A stretch of DNA of 64,000 nucleotides, taken from Crenothrix sp. D3 (GTDB taxonomy: Bacteria > Pseudomonadota > Gammaproteobacteria > Methylococcales > Methylomonadaceae). Under the pieces are notes generated by a model that saw only the letters and a program-made list of their open reading frames with translations, was not told the origin of the DNA and did not search any database. Below are positions 36,417 to 44,422 of the stretch, piece by piece. Numbering within the stretch: position 1 is the stretch's first letter; each line of letters starts with the position of its first letter. The stretch spans positions 1-64,000 of the forward strand of contig MBQZ01000073.1 in NCBI GenBank assembly GCA_002134785.1, given 5' to 3'. Made by a program: the position numbers and the translations under genes.

Positions 36417-37013
36417 TTAGTGCGCGTTATTGGCAAGCGTCTCAAAAAACGTCCGCACATCGTCATTAACTACCCGTTCATAAATTTCATTCACTGATAC
36501 GGTTAGCTCAATAGCAGCAAAAACAATGCCATCGCCCATGAAATAATGTTCAGGTTGCCAGCCTTCTGAGCGGCGACAAATTTCTATATCAACAATGTCT
36601 TGTTCAATTAACACATATTCTTGCAAGCTGGGCAGTGATTGATAAAGCCGCCGTTTGGTGGTTTCGTCCACACGGCGCGTGGATTTTGATAGCACTTCAA
36701 CAATAATCAACGGTTGCTCGGTGTAATAATCGTTATCGGTGTCTGGTTCACAAGCAACAATGACATCGGGATAAAAAAACGCGAAGTCGCTGACTTTAAC
36801 TTTAATGTCGGAGGCAAAGGTATCACAAGGCGTATTTTTTAAATGCGTACTTAATAGCCTGACCAAGTTGCTGATAATACGCTGGTGGTTTTTACTCGCT
36901 CCCGCCATTGCATACACTTGCCCATCTATATATTCGTGTTTGCTATCACTGTCTTGTTCGTTGTTTAAATACTCAGTGATGCTGTAATGATTTTGTGCTG
37001 GTTGCCAGTTCAT
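36417..37013 (-). CDS. Uma2 family (DUF820) putative endonuclease
   Basis: A 198-residue protein of the Uma2/DUF820 family, a PD-(D/E)xK nuclease-like fold of mostly unknown role. It shows EYLNNEQDSDSKHEYIDGQVYAMAGAS, then FAFFYPDVIVAC with the acidic residue and PLIIVEVLSKSTRRVDETTKRRLY with the Glu-x-x motif, and LQEYVLIEQDIVDIEICRR. Families of this type multiply in cyanobacteria and some methanotrophs. It sits between zwf and edd, which have no known link with it, behind a terminator-like hairpin. The role is unknown. Confidence 0.88.
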   Translation of the reverse strand: MNWQPAQNHYSITEYLNNEQDSDSKHEYIDGQVYAMAGASKNHQRIISNLVRLLSTHLKNTPCDTFASDIKVKVSDFAFFYPDVIVACEPDTDNDYYTEQPLIIVEVLSKSTRRVDETTKRRLYQSLPSLQEYVLIEQDIVDIEICRRSEGWQPEHYFMGDGIVFAAIELTVSVNEIYERVVNDDVRTFFETLANNAH

Positions 37014-37032
37014 TGGTGCAATCTCTTTCGGT

Positions 37033-37068
37033 AAAAACCGTTCAGGTTTTAAAGAGCTGAACGGTTTA
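37033..37068 (-). terminator. Terminator-like hairpin after zwf
   Basis: AAACCGTTCAG and CTGAACGGTTT form a perfect 11-base stem around GTTTTAAAGAG. On the minus strand a run of T follows directly, giving a rho-independent terminator between zwf and the Uma2 gene. If strong, edd and eda need their own promoter. Confidence 0.65.
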
Positions 37069-37076
37069 TTAAACGG

Positions 37077-38546
37077 TTACTCTTCCCACGCCCTGCCATC
37101 CCGCGCAATCAACGCCACGGAAGCCACTGGACCCCAAGTACCCGCTGGGTAATGTTTGGGTGCATCACCTGAATGTCGCCACGCATCTTGAATGGAATCG
37201 ACCCACGTCCATGCTTGTTCGATTTCTTCACGACTTAAAAATAAGGTCGGATTGCCGCGCATGGCTTCGAGTACCAGTTTTTCATAACCGCCAAAAATAC
37301 GGCTTTTCTTAAAGGCTTCGGAGAAACTTAAATCCAGTTTGGTTTTTTGGATTTTGATGTGTTCATCAATACCAGGAATTTTATTGAGTATTTCAACTTC
37401 CACGCCTTCATTGGGTTGTAAGTGAATAATCAATTTATTAGGCGGTAAGTCGCGGAAACTGTCTTTAAAAATATTATGGGGCAGTTGTTTGAAATAAATC
37501 ACGATTTCGGTGCGTTTATTAGTCATGCGTTTACCTGTACGCAAATAAAACGGCACACCCGCCCAACGCCAGTTATCAATATCTACCCGCAAGGCAACAA
37601 AGGTTTCCGTGGTGCTTTCAGTATTCGCGCCGTCTTCGTCTAAATAACTGGGAACGGCACTACCTTTCATATAACCTGCGGTGTATTGTCCACGCACAGT
37701 TTTTTCATCAACATTATTGAGTGTAATCGGGCGCAAGGCTTCCAATACTTTGATTTTTTCGGCGTGTATGCTTTTAGCTTCCAGATTCACAGGCGGCTCC
37801 ATTGCAATAAACGTCAGAATCTGCAATAAATGATTCTGCAACATATCACGCAACTGCCCTGTTTTATCAAAATACTCCCAACGCCCTTCAATACCGACTT
37901 CTTCCCCGACGGTAATTTGAATATGGTCAATGGTATTGTGATCCCAGTTAGTCGTAAAAATAGAATTAGCAAATCGTAGCGCGAGTAGATTAAGAACGGT
38001 TTCTTTACCTAAATAATGGTCGATACGAAACACTTGTTTTTCGCTGAATACTTTAGCAACTTCATCGTTAATGACTTTAGACGACGCTAAATCATGCCCG
38101 ATGGGTTTTTCCATCACCATGCGTGATTCTTCGTTTAATATGCCCGATTGCGACAAGCCCTGACAAATTTTACTGAACAAAAATGGCGACACCGCAAAAT
38201 AATTGACCGTGACGCGGGTAGTCGTATCCAACACAGTATGCAGTTGTTCATATTCATCCAGCTGCATTAAGTCGATTTTTAAATACGATAAACGAGCAGA
38301 AAAGCGTTTCCATACGGCATCATCGAGCGTGTCATTCAAAAATTCTTGCAAGCTCTTGTAAGCAATAGCAATAAATTCTGCGTTGTCATGCGTATGCCTA
38401 TCAACGCCAATAATACGGGTATCAGGCTCAATTAAATTAGCATTTTCCAGTCGATAGAGGGAAATAAGCAACTTACGGCGCGATAAATCGCCCAGTCCAC
38501 CAAAGATAATTAAATCACAGGGTTTAAATGTTTTTTTTTCTTTCAT
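37077..38546 (-). CDS. zwf: Glucose-6-phosphate 1-dehydrogenase
   Basis: Oxidises glucose 6-phosphate to 6-phosphogluconolactone with NAD(P). The 489 residues hold the nucleotide site IFGGLGDLSRRKLLISLYRL, the catalytic RIDHYLGKETV motif, FANSIFTTNWDHNTIDHIQI, and the substrate region RWAGVPFYLRTGKRM. It is the usual size. It feeds the Edd-Eda branch downstream and is probably the first gene of its transcript. Confidence 0.96.
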   Translation of the reverse strand: MKEKKTFKPCDLIIFGGLGDLSRRKLLISLYRLENANLIEPDTRIIGVDRHTHDNAEFIAIAYKSLQEFLNDTLDDAVWKRFSARLSYLKIDLMQLDEYEQLHTVLDTTTRVTVNYFAVSPFLFSKICQGLSQSGILNEESRMVMEKPIGHDLASSKVINDEVAKVFSEKQVFRIDHYLGKETVLNLLALRFANSIFTTNWDHNTIDHIQITVGEEVGIEGRWEYFDKTGQLRDMLQNHLLQILTFIAMEPPVNLEAKSIHAEKIKVLEALRPITLNNVDEKTVRGQYTAGYMKGSAVPSYLDEDGANTESTTETFVALRVDIDNWRWAGVPFYLRTGKRMTNKRTEIVIYFKQLPHNIFKDSFRDLPPNKLIIHLQPNEGVEVEILNKIPGIDEHIKIQKTKLDLSFSEAFKKSRIFGGYEKLVLEAMRGNPTLFLSREEIEQAWTWVDSIQDAWRHSGDAPKHYPAGTWGPVASVALIARDGRAWEE

Positions 38547-38861
38547 TGTCTGTGTCAGCTAAAAAATACGAGGCGGGGTGAAAAAGAATCACAATAAACG
38601 TTATAGAGCGGGGCTTATTATCGCAGAATTTGTTTTAGGATGCTGACTTGATTGCACTCGATGAAAACCGCTATATTTAAGCCGAATCACTATTTGAATA
38701 GTGTACGGTGTTAGTTAATACAGTATCGAATTAAAATTTTATGACAGCGTTATTTAGCGACTCGTATAGTTTCGACTCGTTAGCTCTTAAGTTGGCGGGT
38801 ATGGGGATTGTCCCTACGGTGGGTTAGTTTTTCGCTTGACTAGAATAAATTCCATGATGGC
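38547..38861. other. Spacer between zwf and the PchR-like gene, no gene seen
   Basis: No ORF or RNA is recognised in these 315 bases. It holds a short inverted repeat TAGGGAC-like segment (GGGATTGTCCCTA, near 38798) and should contain the zwf promoter. Confidence 0.5.
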
Positions 38862-39827
38862 TTATTGCTTAGCAATGATTTTCGGTGCAATGCCAAAATG
38901 TTTTATAAATGCCGCGCTAAAATTATTAGCATGACTATAACCCACAAAGTCTGCTGCCACACTGACTTGGCAACCCGTAGAGGCTAGCAATTGATAAGCT
39001 TTATTCATGCGATTATCTAGCAATACACCGTAAGGGGTGTTGTTAAAAAAATGTTGAAAGAGTCTTTTTAATTTGAATTGATTCGTGCCAACGCGTTTAG
39101 CTAATTCAGCGACCGAGGGTGGATTTTGAAATTCATCATGCAGAATGTCGCGTGCTAATAAAGCTATAGTTTTATCTCTTGCAGTGATTCTCATGCCTTC
39201 TTTGGGCTTTTCTTGATACAAATAACTCAATTCAGACGCTAATAATGACATGGCTTGAGCGCGCATAAATATCCGTTTCATTTCTGGCGCGACGTTAGCG
39301 TTTAATAATTGCTGTGCTGCTATTCTGCCTTGCGATGAGATGGGTTGACAGCTCAGTAATTGCATGGTTTTGGTCGTGAATAATTTCGTGCTTTGTGCCT
39401 CACCAATAATACGATCTAACCATTTCTTACTCAATGATAAACGTAGTTGCGTCACGGATTGGTTAGCGTGATATTGGCGTTCGCCCGCACTGGAATTAAA
39501 GGTGGCTATTGACGTGTAGCCTTCATTAAAAATCAGTTTTTCACCGCGATAATCTGCAAAACAAGATTGTCCTTTTAAACCCAGTGTCACTACCATGCGT
39601 GGCTCTTGCGAGTCGATATGACTCAACACACCTAACGCTTTGGCAGGCGTGTAATGCGTTTCTATGACACTTAAATCGGTATCGAGTTGAAAAATATCCG
39701 AATAACCCGCGCCTAGTTCATCAGGCAATGTTTGGTGTACGCAGTGTCTTTGCGCGTGGAAATGCGTGGGTAAATCATCATTTTTTATGCACCAGCGTTT
39801 TGTTGATTCGATTGCTTTCATTCGCAC
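38862..39827 (-). CDS. PchR-like AraC family regulator
   Basis: A 321-residue regulator. The N-terminal part (GAGYSDIFQLDTDLSVIETHYTPAK, YTSIATFNSSAGERQYHA) resembles the ligand-binding half of PchR-type regulators, which sense siderophores or related ligands. The C-terminal AraC domain has two helix-turn-helix motifs, PSVAELAKRVGTNQFKLKRLFQHFF and VSVAADFVGYSHANNFSAAFIKHFG. It is divergent from the TonB-dependent receptor gene, and two 9-base direct repeats sit between them, so it probably activates the receptor. The ligand is unknown. Confidence 0.88.
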   Translation of the reverse strand: MRMKAIESTKRWCIKNDDLPTHFHAQRHCVHQTLPDELGAGYSDIFQLDTDLSVIETHYTPAKALGVLSHIDSQEPRMVVTLGLKGQSCFADYRGEKLIFNEGYTSIATFNSSAGERQYHANQSVTQLRLSLSKKWLDRIIGEAQSTKLFTTKTMQLLSCQPISSQGRIAAQQLLNANVAPEMKRIFMRAQAMSLLASELSYLYQEKPKEGMRITARDKTIALLARDILHDEFQNPPSVAELAKRVGTNQFKLKRLFQHFFNNTPYGVLLDNRMNKAYQLLASTGCQVSVAADFVGYSHANNFSAAFIKHFGIAPKIIAKQ

Positions 39828-39918
39828 GTCTCTTGAGTGGATTAGTATTTACTGTAAAGCAGGAAGTGTGCCTTTAAGGTAATGCTGACATTGACTGCAT
39901 TCTGATAATAAAAAACTA

Positions 39919-39957
39919 CGGCATATCGCGCACTACATTATAAAAATGCGGCATATC
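39919..39957. promoter_or_regulatory. Direct repeats, probable operator of the PchR-like regulator
   Basis: The 9-mer CGGCATATC occurs at 39919-39927 and 39949-39957, with 30 bases (about three DNA turns) between starts, in the spacer between the divergent regulator and receptor genes. A weaker related sequence, TCGCATAT, follows near 39994. Paired direct repeats on one face of the helix are the usual AraC-family arrangement. Function is inferred. Confidence 0.55.
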
Positions 39958-40135
39958 ACTCAATAACATGATTTAGCATAGAAAATAATACTTATCGCAT
40001 ATAAAACAGCGCGGGAATGCTTAATTCTATTGGTTAAACTAGCTGGAAATGACTTCAAATAAAATTTGAATGACTAACGAAAGCCTCATTTTATTGAGGT
40101 GTGTTTCTAACTAACATCACTCAGGTTATTGCATT

Positions 40136-42322
40136 ATGACGCTTTTATCCCCAACACGTTCGCCCTTAAATCAATCTATATTACTTGCTTTAGTCGCGTT
40201 GAGTGCTGCATCCTCTGTTATGGCGAAAGACTCGCCCAACAACCAGTCTGATACAGTAAAACAGCTGGATACAATGGTGGTTACTGACAAAAAAGAGCAG
40301 CAAAAAGTCAATCCAAAATTGGCAGCAACGCGGGTTGAAGTTGACCAATCCGCAGGCGGCGTGACCTTAATTAATATAGAAGATTTGCAAGATCGCAATG
40401 TCTCCAGTATCGCCGATTTTTTCCGTTATGTCCCTGGAATGTGGGCAGCGAGTCAAAGTGGTAATGACGAAATATTCTTTTCAAGTCGCGGTTCAAACTT
40501 AGACTCCACTAATTTTGACGGCAACGGCGTTAAATTATTGCAAGATGGTTTACCTGTCACCGCAGCGGATGGTAACAATCACAACCGTATTATTGACCCG
40601 TTAGCAGCGCAATATGCGACCGTAGCACGCGGTGGCAATGCACTGAAATACGGTGCAAGTACCTTAGGTGGCGCAGTTGATTTCACCACACCCACGGCAC
40701 ACAATAGCCCAATGGCGCGGTTATCACTGAGTGGTGGTAGCTTCGGTGAATTTTTAGGTCGTGGCACAGTGAGTAAAGTATTCAACGATAAATTTGATGC
40801 TTTATTAACAGCGGAAGGCAAATACTGGGACGGCTACCGCGATCATAACAACCAAGACCGCGTTGGTATTTATGGCAATTTTGGCTGGCAAATTAACGAC
40901 GCTATCGTCAACCGCACCTTTGTCAGTTACATCAAAAACAATCAAGAATTACCCGGTCAATTAACTCGCGCTCAATTTGAAGCCAATCCTAATCAAGCCA
41001 GTCGTGAAGCCAAAAATGGTAATTATCAATTAAATACTGAAACAGAACGCGTTGCCAACAAAACCACTTGGACGATAGACGATAGAAGCTCGCTGGAAAT
41101 TGGTGCGTCGTTTGAAAATCAAAATGTTTATCATCCTATCGTTGATAAAGTGATGGTGGATTTTGACGGTCCTGGCCCTATGCAGCCACAAGAAGTGTTT
41201 AGTTTATTAGTGGACAGTAAACAGCAAGATTGGGGAACGTCTGCGCGTTACAATTTACACCTAGACAAACACGATATACTGTTGGGCATGAACTTTAGCA
41301 TTAACTCAGAAAAAGGCGGCAACTATCGCAATGATGGCGGCAGACGTAATGGACAAACCAATCAAATCCGTAAAGATGCCAGCACCGTAGAAATATTTGC
41401 CCAAGACCATTGGCATATCAATGAACGCTGGACATTAACACCCGCATTGCAAGGCGTATTCGCTCATCGTGAAGTTGATAATATTGGTATAAATCCAGTG
41501 ACGGGCAGGTTGACAGGACAAAACAGCCATCCGAATGCCAACTATCAAGGTATTAATCCTAGCTTAGGTTTGATGTATCGCTTCGAAAAAAATGCCAGTG
41601 CTTATGCTAACGTCAGTCGGATGTATGAACCACCCACTAACTATAATCTAGGCGATAACATCACCGCAGGTGCAGGTGATAAAACCCTAAAAGCAATGGA
41701 AGGCACATCTATCGAAATTGGTACACGCGGCACACAAGAATTTGGAGCATTAAATACGATGAACTGGGATTTATCGCTGTATTACTCATGGTTGAATAAC
41801 GAAATTCTCTCGGTTTCACCGATGGCAGGCACTAGCTTATCAACCAATATTGATAACACCATTCACGCAGGTGTTGAAGGGTTGATTGGTGGACAATTCG
41901 CCCTTGATGACAAAGGGACTCACTCTATCGCACCTATGATAAACATCACCTACAATCATTTTAATTTTGATGGCGACCGTGTTTATGGCAACAATCGCTT
42001 AGCTGCTGCGCCTGATTATTTTCTGAAAGGTGAAGTTTTGTATCGCCATGCCAGCGGCTTTTTCGTCGGTCCAACATTTGATGCAGTTGGCAAACGTTAT
42101 GCGGATTTTGCTAATACTTATAAAGTCTCAGGTTATGCGTTACTGGGTGCGCGTACTGGTTGGTCTAATGACCATTACAAAGTATTTTTTGAAGCGCGTA
42201 ATTTACTGGACAAGAATTATGTGTCGAGTAACTCAGTGGTTGAGCGTGGAACAGCTGCGTCTCAAGTGTTAAATTCAGGTGCGCCTGTGTCTTTCTTTGG
42301 TGGTGTTGAAGTTACGTTTTAA
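40136..42322 (+). CDS. TonB-dependent outer-membrane receptor (FecA-like)
   Basis: A 728-residue receptor with a signal peptide ending near SSVMA. The plug domain includes DTMVVTD (TonB-box-like), IADFFRYVPGMWAASQSG, SSRGSNLDST, GVKLLQDGLPVTAADGN and RGGNALKYGASTLGGAVDFTT. The barrel follows to a terminal Phe (VEVTF), as needed for assembly. The closest type is the FecA/YncD-like group, but the cargo (ferric chelate, another metal complex or a cofactor) is not readable. It lies opposite a PchR-like regulator and before an exported amidohydrolase. Confidence 0.9.
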   Translation: MTLLSPTRSPLNQSILLALVALSAASSVMAKDSPNNQSDTVKQLDTMVVTDKKEQQKVNPKLAATRVEVDQSAGGVTLINIEDLQDRNVSSIADFFRYVPGMWAASQSGNDEIFFSSRGSNLDSTNFDGNGVKLLQDGLPVTAADGNNHNRIIDPLAAQYATVARGGNALKYGASTLGGAVDFTTPTAHNSPMARLSLSGGSFGEFLGRGTVSKVFNDKFDALLTAEGKYWDGYRDHNNQDRVGIYGNFGWQINDAIVNRTFVSYIKNNQELPGQLTRAQFEANPNQASREAKNGNYQLNTETERVANKTTWTIDDRSSLEIGASFENQNVYHPIVDKVMVDFDGPGPMQPQEVFSLLVDSKQQDWGTSARYNLHLDKHDILLGMNFSINSEKGGNYRNDGGRRNGQTNQIRKDASTVEIFAQDHWHINERWTLTPALQGVFAHREVDNIGINPVTGRLTGQNSHPNANYQGINPSLGLMYRFEKNASAYANVSRMYEPPTNYNLGDNITAGAGDKTLKAMEGTSIEIGTRGTQEFGALNTMNWDLSLYYSWLNNEILSVSPMAGTSLSTNIDNTIHAGVEGLIGGQFALDDKGTHSIAPMINITYNHFNFDGDRVYGNNRLAAAPDYFLKGEVLYRHASGFFVGPTFDAVGKRYADFANTYKVSGYALLGARTGWSNDHYKVFFEARNLLDKNYVSSNSVVERGTAASQVLNSGAPVSFFGGVEVTF

Positions 42323-42328
42323 AGTGTT

Positions 42329-42366
42329 GTAGGCGCGAATTCATTCGCACCGTGCGGATAAATCCG
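42329..42366. repeat. Inverted repeat TGTAGGCGCGAAT...CCGCACCTACAC
   Basis: GTAGGTGCGGATTTATCCGCA in reverse pairs imperfectly with GTAGGCGCGAATTCATTCGCA, so two small hairpins (GCGAATTCATTCGC and GCGGATAAATCCGC) lie side by side. It is just beyond the receptor stop and could stabilise its mRNA. Confidence 0.7.
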
Positions 42367-42374
42367 CACCTACA

Positions 42375-42462
42375 CCACCCGCATTCCACGTTAAGAACCC
42401 CCTCAGTACACGGCTCACAAGGATTGTTTTCTGCGTGAGCCGTATGCTCTTCACCTATGTTA
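42375..42462. other. Hairpin segment, possibly a group II intron scrap
   Basis: ACGGCTCAC and GTGAGCCGT form a nine-base stem. The wording CGTGAGCCGTATG and the reverse GTACTGAGGGGG resemble segments found near the end of group II introns, but nothing else of an intron or reverse transcriptase is present. It lies just before the amidohydrolase start. Confidence 0.25.
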
Positions 42463-42469
42463 TGAGCCT

Positions 42470-43669
42470 ATGAAAACCCTGCGTAAATTACTCAGCCGCT
42501 TACTATTCACCCTCAGTTTAGCCAGTTCCGCTTTAGCCCTTGCCGAAGACACCCCGTTACTGCTTCATGCGGCACGAGTATTTGATGGCACAACCTTAAA
42601 AACCAACACCTCCGTATTAATCAGCGGTGACAAGATTACCCAAATCGACAAGCGTGACGCATTCAAAGACAGCACTGCCAAGGTGATTGATTTAGGCGAT
42701 GCCACTTTACTGCCTGCTTTAATTGAATTACACGCCCATCTTGCCTATCAACACATTCCCGCCGATACCGTATTGCGGCACGGTATCGGCACACTGCGTG
42801 ACGTAGGCGGCGTGCTGCATCCGCCTTATGGGGGCAATGGTAGTTTGCGTGTTTTAACCTCAGGACTAATTATGACTGCCCCCAATGGTTATCCGATTCC
42901 TAATATGGGCGAGGACAAACTCGCCATTCCTGTTACTACCGAATCCCAAGCGCGGCAAATAGTACGCGAGTTAATTAACGCTGGCGCGGTCATCATTAAA
43001 ATTGCCTTAGAAGTGGGTAATGAAGTCGGCGCACCGTGGAGTTCTGCTCATCATCATGGGCATTCATCTCATGTAGAACATGGCAAACCGCCTCATGCTA
43101 TGCCGTTGCTATCAGAAGCCATCGTGAAAGCCATTGTCGATGAAGCCCATAAAAACGGGCGTAAAGTCACCGCGCATTTAGCAGAAACCAAAGGCGTAAC
43201 GCTGGCTATCAATGCAGGTGTTGATGAATGGGCGCATATTCCGTGTGATGCTATTCCTGAAAAGTTACTAAAGAAAGCTGTCGCACAAAACGTAAAAATC
43301 ATCACCACGTTTGATACGCTCTCGAAATGTTCAGGCGTGGCACATAACGCACACACTTGGGCAGCCTTGGGCGGTGAATTTTTATACGGTGCAGAAATTG
43401 CCCACCCTGATATTCCGTGGGGTATTGATGCACAAGAATTAAATTTGATGATGCACTTAGCAAAGCTATCACCGCTAGACGTGTTACACACGGCGACTGC
43501 AAAAGCGGGTGCATATCTTAATATTCCACTGCTAGGTACATTACAAAACGGCGCACCAGCGGATTTGATTGCGGTGCGGGGTGATGTTACTCACAATTTT
43601 AAACCGTTGGAATACCCTGATTTAGTTATTTCAGGCGGTAGAATAGTGGTTAATCGTTTTGAAAAATAA
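42470..43669 (+). CDS. Exported amidohydrolase with His-rich loop
   Basis: A 399-residue metal-dependent hydrolase of the amidohydrolase superfamily. The N-terminus has a signal peptide (LLFTLSLASSALALA). Metal ligands fit the family: LIELHAHLAY (HxH), a Lys in AVIIKIALE that could be carbamylated, His in KVTAHLAE and DEWAHIP, and an Asp in the PWGIDAQEL region. An unusual loop SSAHHHGHSSHVEHGKPPH is rich in His and might bind metal. Substrate is unknown; relatives include imidazolonepropionase- and prolidase-like enzymes. It is downstream of the TonB receptor, with a repeat in between, and may be part of the same uptake function. Confidence 0.82.
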   Translation: MKTLRKLLSRLLFTLSLASSALALAEDTPLLLHAARVFDGTTLKTNTSVLISGDKITQIDKRDAFKDSTAKVIDLGDATLLPALIELHAHLAYQHIPADTVLRHGIGTLRDVGGVLHPPYGGNGSLRVLTSGLIMTAPNGYPIPNMGEDKLAIPVTTESQARQIVRELINAGAVIIKIALEVGNEVGAPWSSAHHHGHSSHVEHGKPPHAMPLLSEAIVKAIVDEAHKNGRKVTAHLAETKGVTLAINAGVDEWAHIPCDAIPEKLLKKAVAQNVKIITTFDTLSKCSGVAHNAHTWAALGGEFLYGAEIAHPDIPWGIDAQELNLMMHLAKLSPLDVLHTATAKAGAYLNIPLLGTLQNGAPADLIAVRGDVTHNFKPLEYPDLVISGGRIVVNRFEK

Positions 43670-43696
43670 ACGCGGCAGAAGCATGACTGCCAGTCC

Positions 43697-44419
43697 TTAA
43701 AACCCTGTTTGTTGGTTAGCGTTAGTAAACCAGTGTGTTAAGTTCACATAGCCGCCAAACCAAGCTGCTATTTTTTTGCTGGATAAATCAGGCAGGTCAT
43801 GATGGGCAATAAACCCCAACGGCGTGGTATTGGGCAATAATTCTACAATGCGTTTACTGACATAATGCTGAATCACCGCCAATTCAGACGGCGGGATTTT
43901 ATTGTAAATTAGCCCGATATTTTGCTGATGTTTACTTTGTATCAGCGATACATTTAACACGGTGTCATCAATCGCCGCACCAATACCTGATTTGCCGACA
44001 AAAATAATGCGGCACGGCAATAATGCGGCAATGTCAGTATTTGCCACGCCCACCACGCTACCCACTGACGGCGAGCCGATGCCATCAATCAGCACGATAG
44101 TTTTACCCTTGCCAATCGTCATAATGTTCTGCACGATAGTTGCCAGTAATTCATCAGAGGACGGCGTTAGTCCATCAATGAAATCACGCGTAAAACCTTT
44201 TTTGAATAGTAAGCCACCCCTGTCCATAAACACGATACCTTGTTCAGCACAAAACCGCGCCACCGCTTGTTGTTCAGTACATTGGGTGGTGGGTTTGATA
44301 TAGGCGAGTTGCTGAGGCGAATAACCATAAACCAGCAACTGCGCCAAAATACCTAAGCATACCGTGCTTTTTCCTACGCCTGAATTTGACCCCATGATGT
44401 ACAAATAAGCAGTATTCAT
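43697..44419 (-). CDS. P-loop protein resembling dethiobiotin synthetase
   Basis: A 240-residue protein with Walker A GSNSGVGKST at residues 10-19 and a Walker-B-like TIVLIDGIGSPSVGSV. The fold is that of dethiobiotin synthetase/cobyrinate amidase-like NTPases (segments QLAYIKPTTQCTEQQ, IIFVGKSGIGAAIDD, NIGLIYNKIPPS). No BioD substrate residues can be confirmed, and no biotin genes are nearby. It is three bases downstream of the HypX fusion gene and should be co-translated, so it may help that protein; this pairing is not one I know. Confidence 0.7.
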   Translation of the reverse strand: MNTAYLYIMGSNSGVGKSTVCLGILAQLLVYGYSPQQLAYIKPTTQCTEQQAVARFCAEQGIVFMDRGGLLFKKGFTRDFIDGLTPSSDELLATIVQNIMTIGKGKTIVLIDGIGSPSVGSVVGVANTDIAALLPCRIIFVGKSGIGAAIDDTVLNVSLIQSKHQQNIGLIYNKIPPSELAVIQHYVSKRIVELLPNTTPLGFIAHHDLPDLSSKKIAAWFGGYVNLTHWFTNANQQTGF

Positions 44420-44422
44420 GGA

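Noticed and set aside
43697-44419. BioD (dethiobiotin synthetase)
   Set aside because: The P-loop fold fits but no biotin genes are nearby and substrate residues cannot be confirmed.
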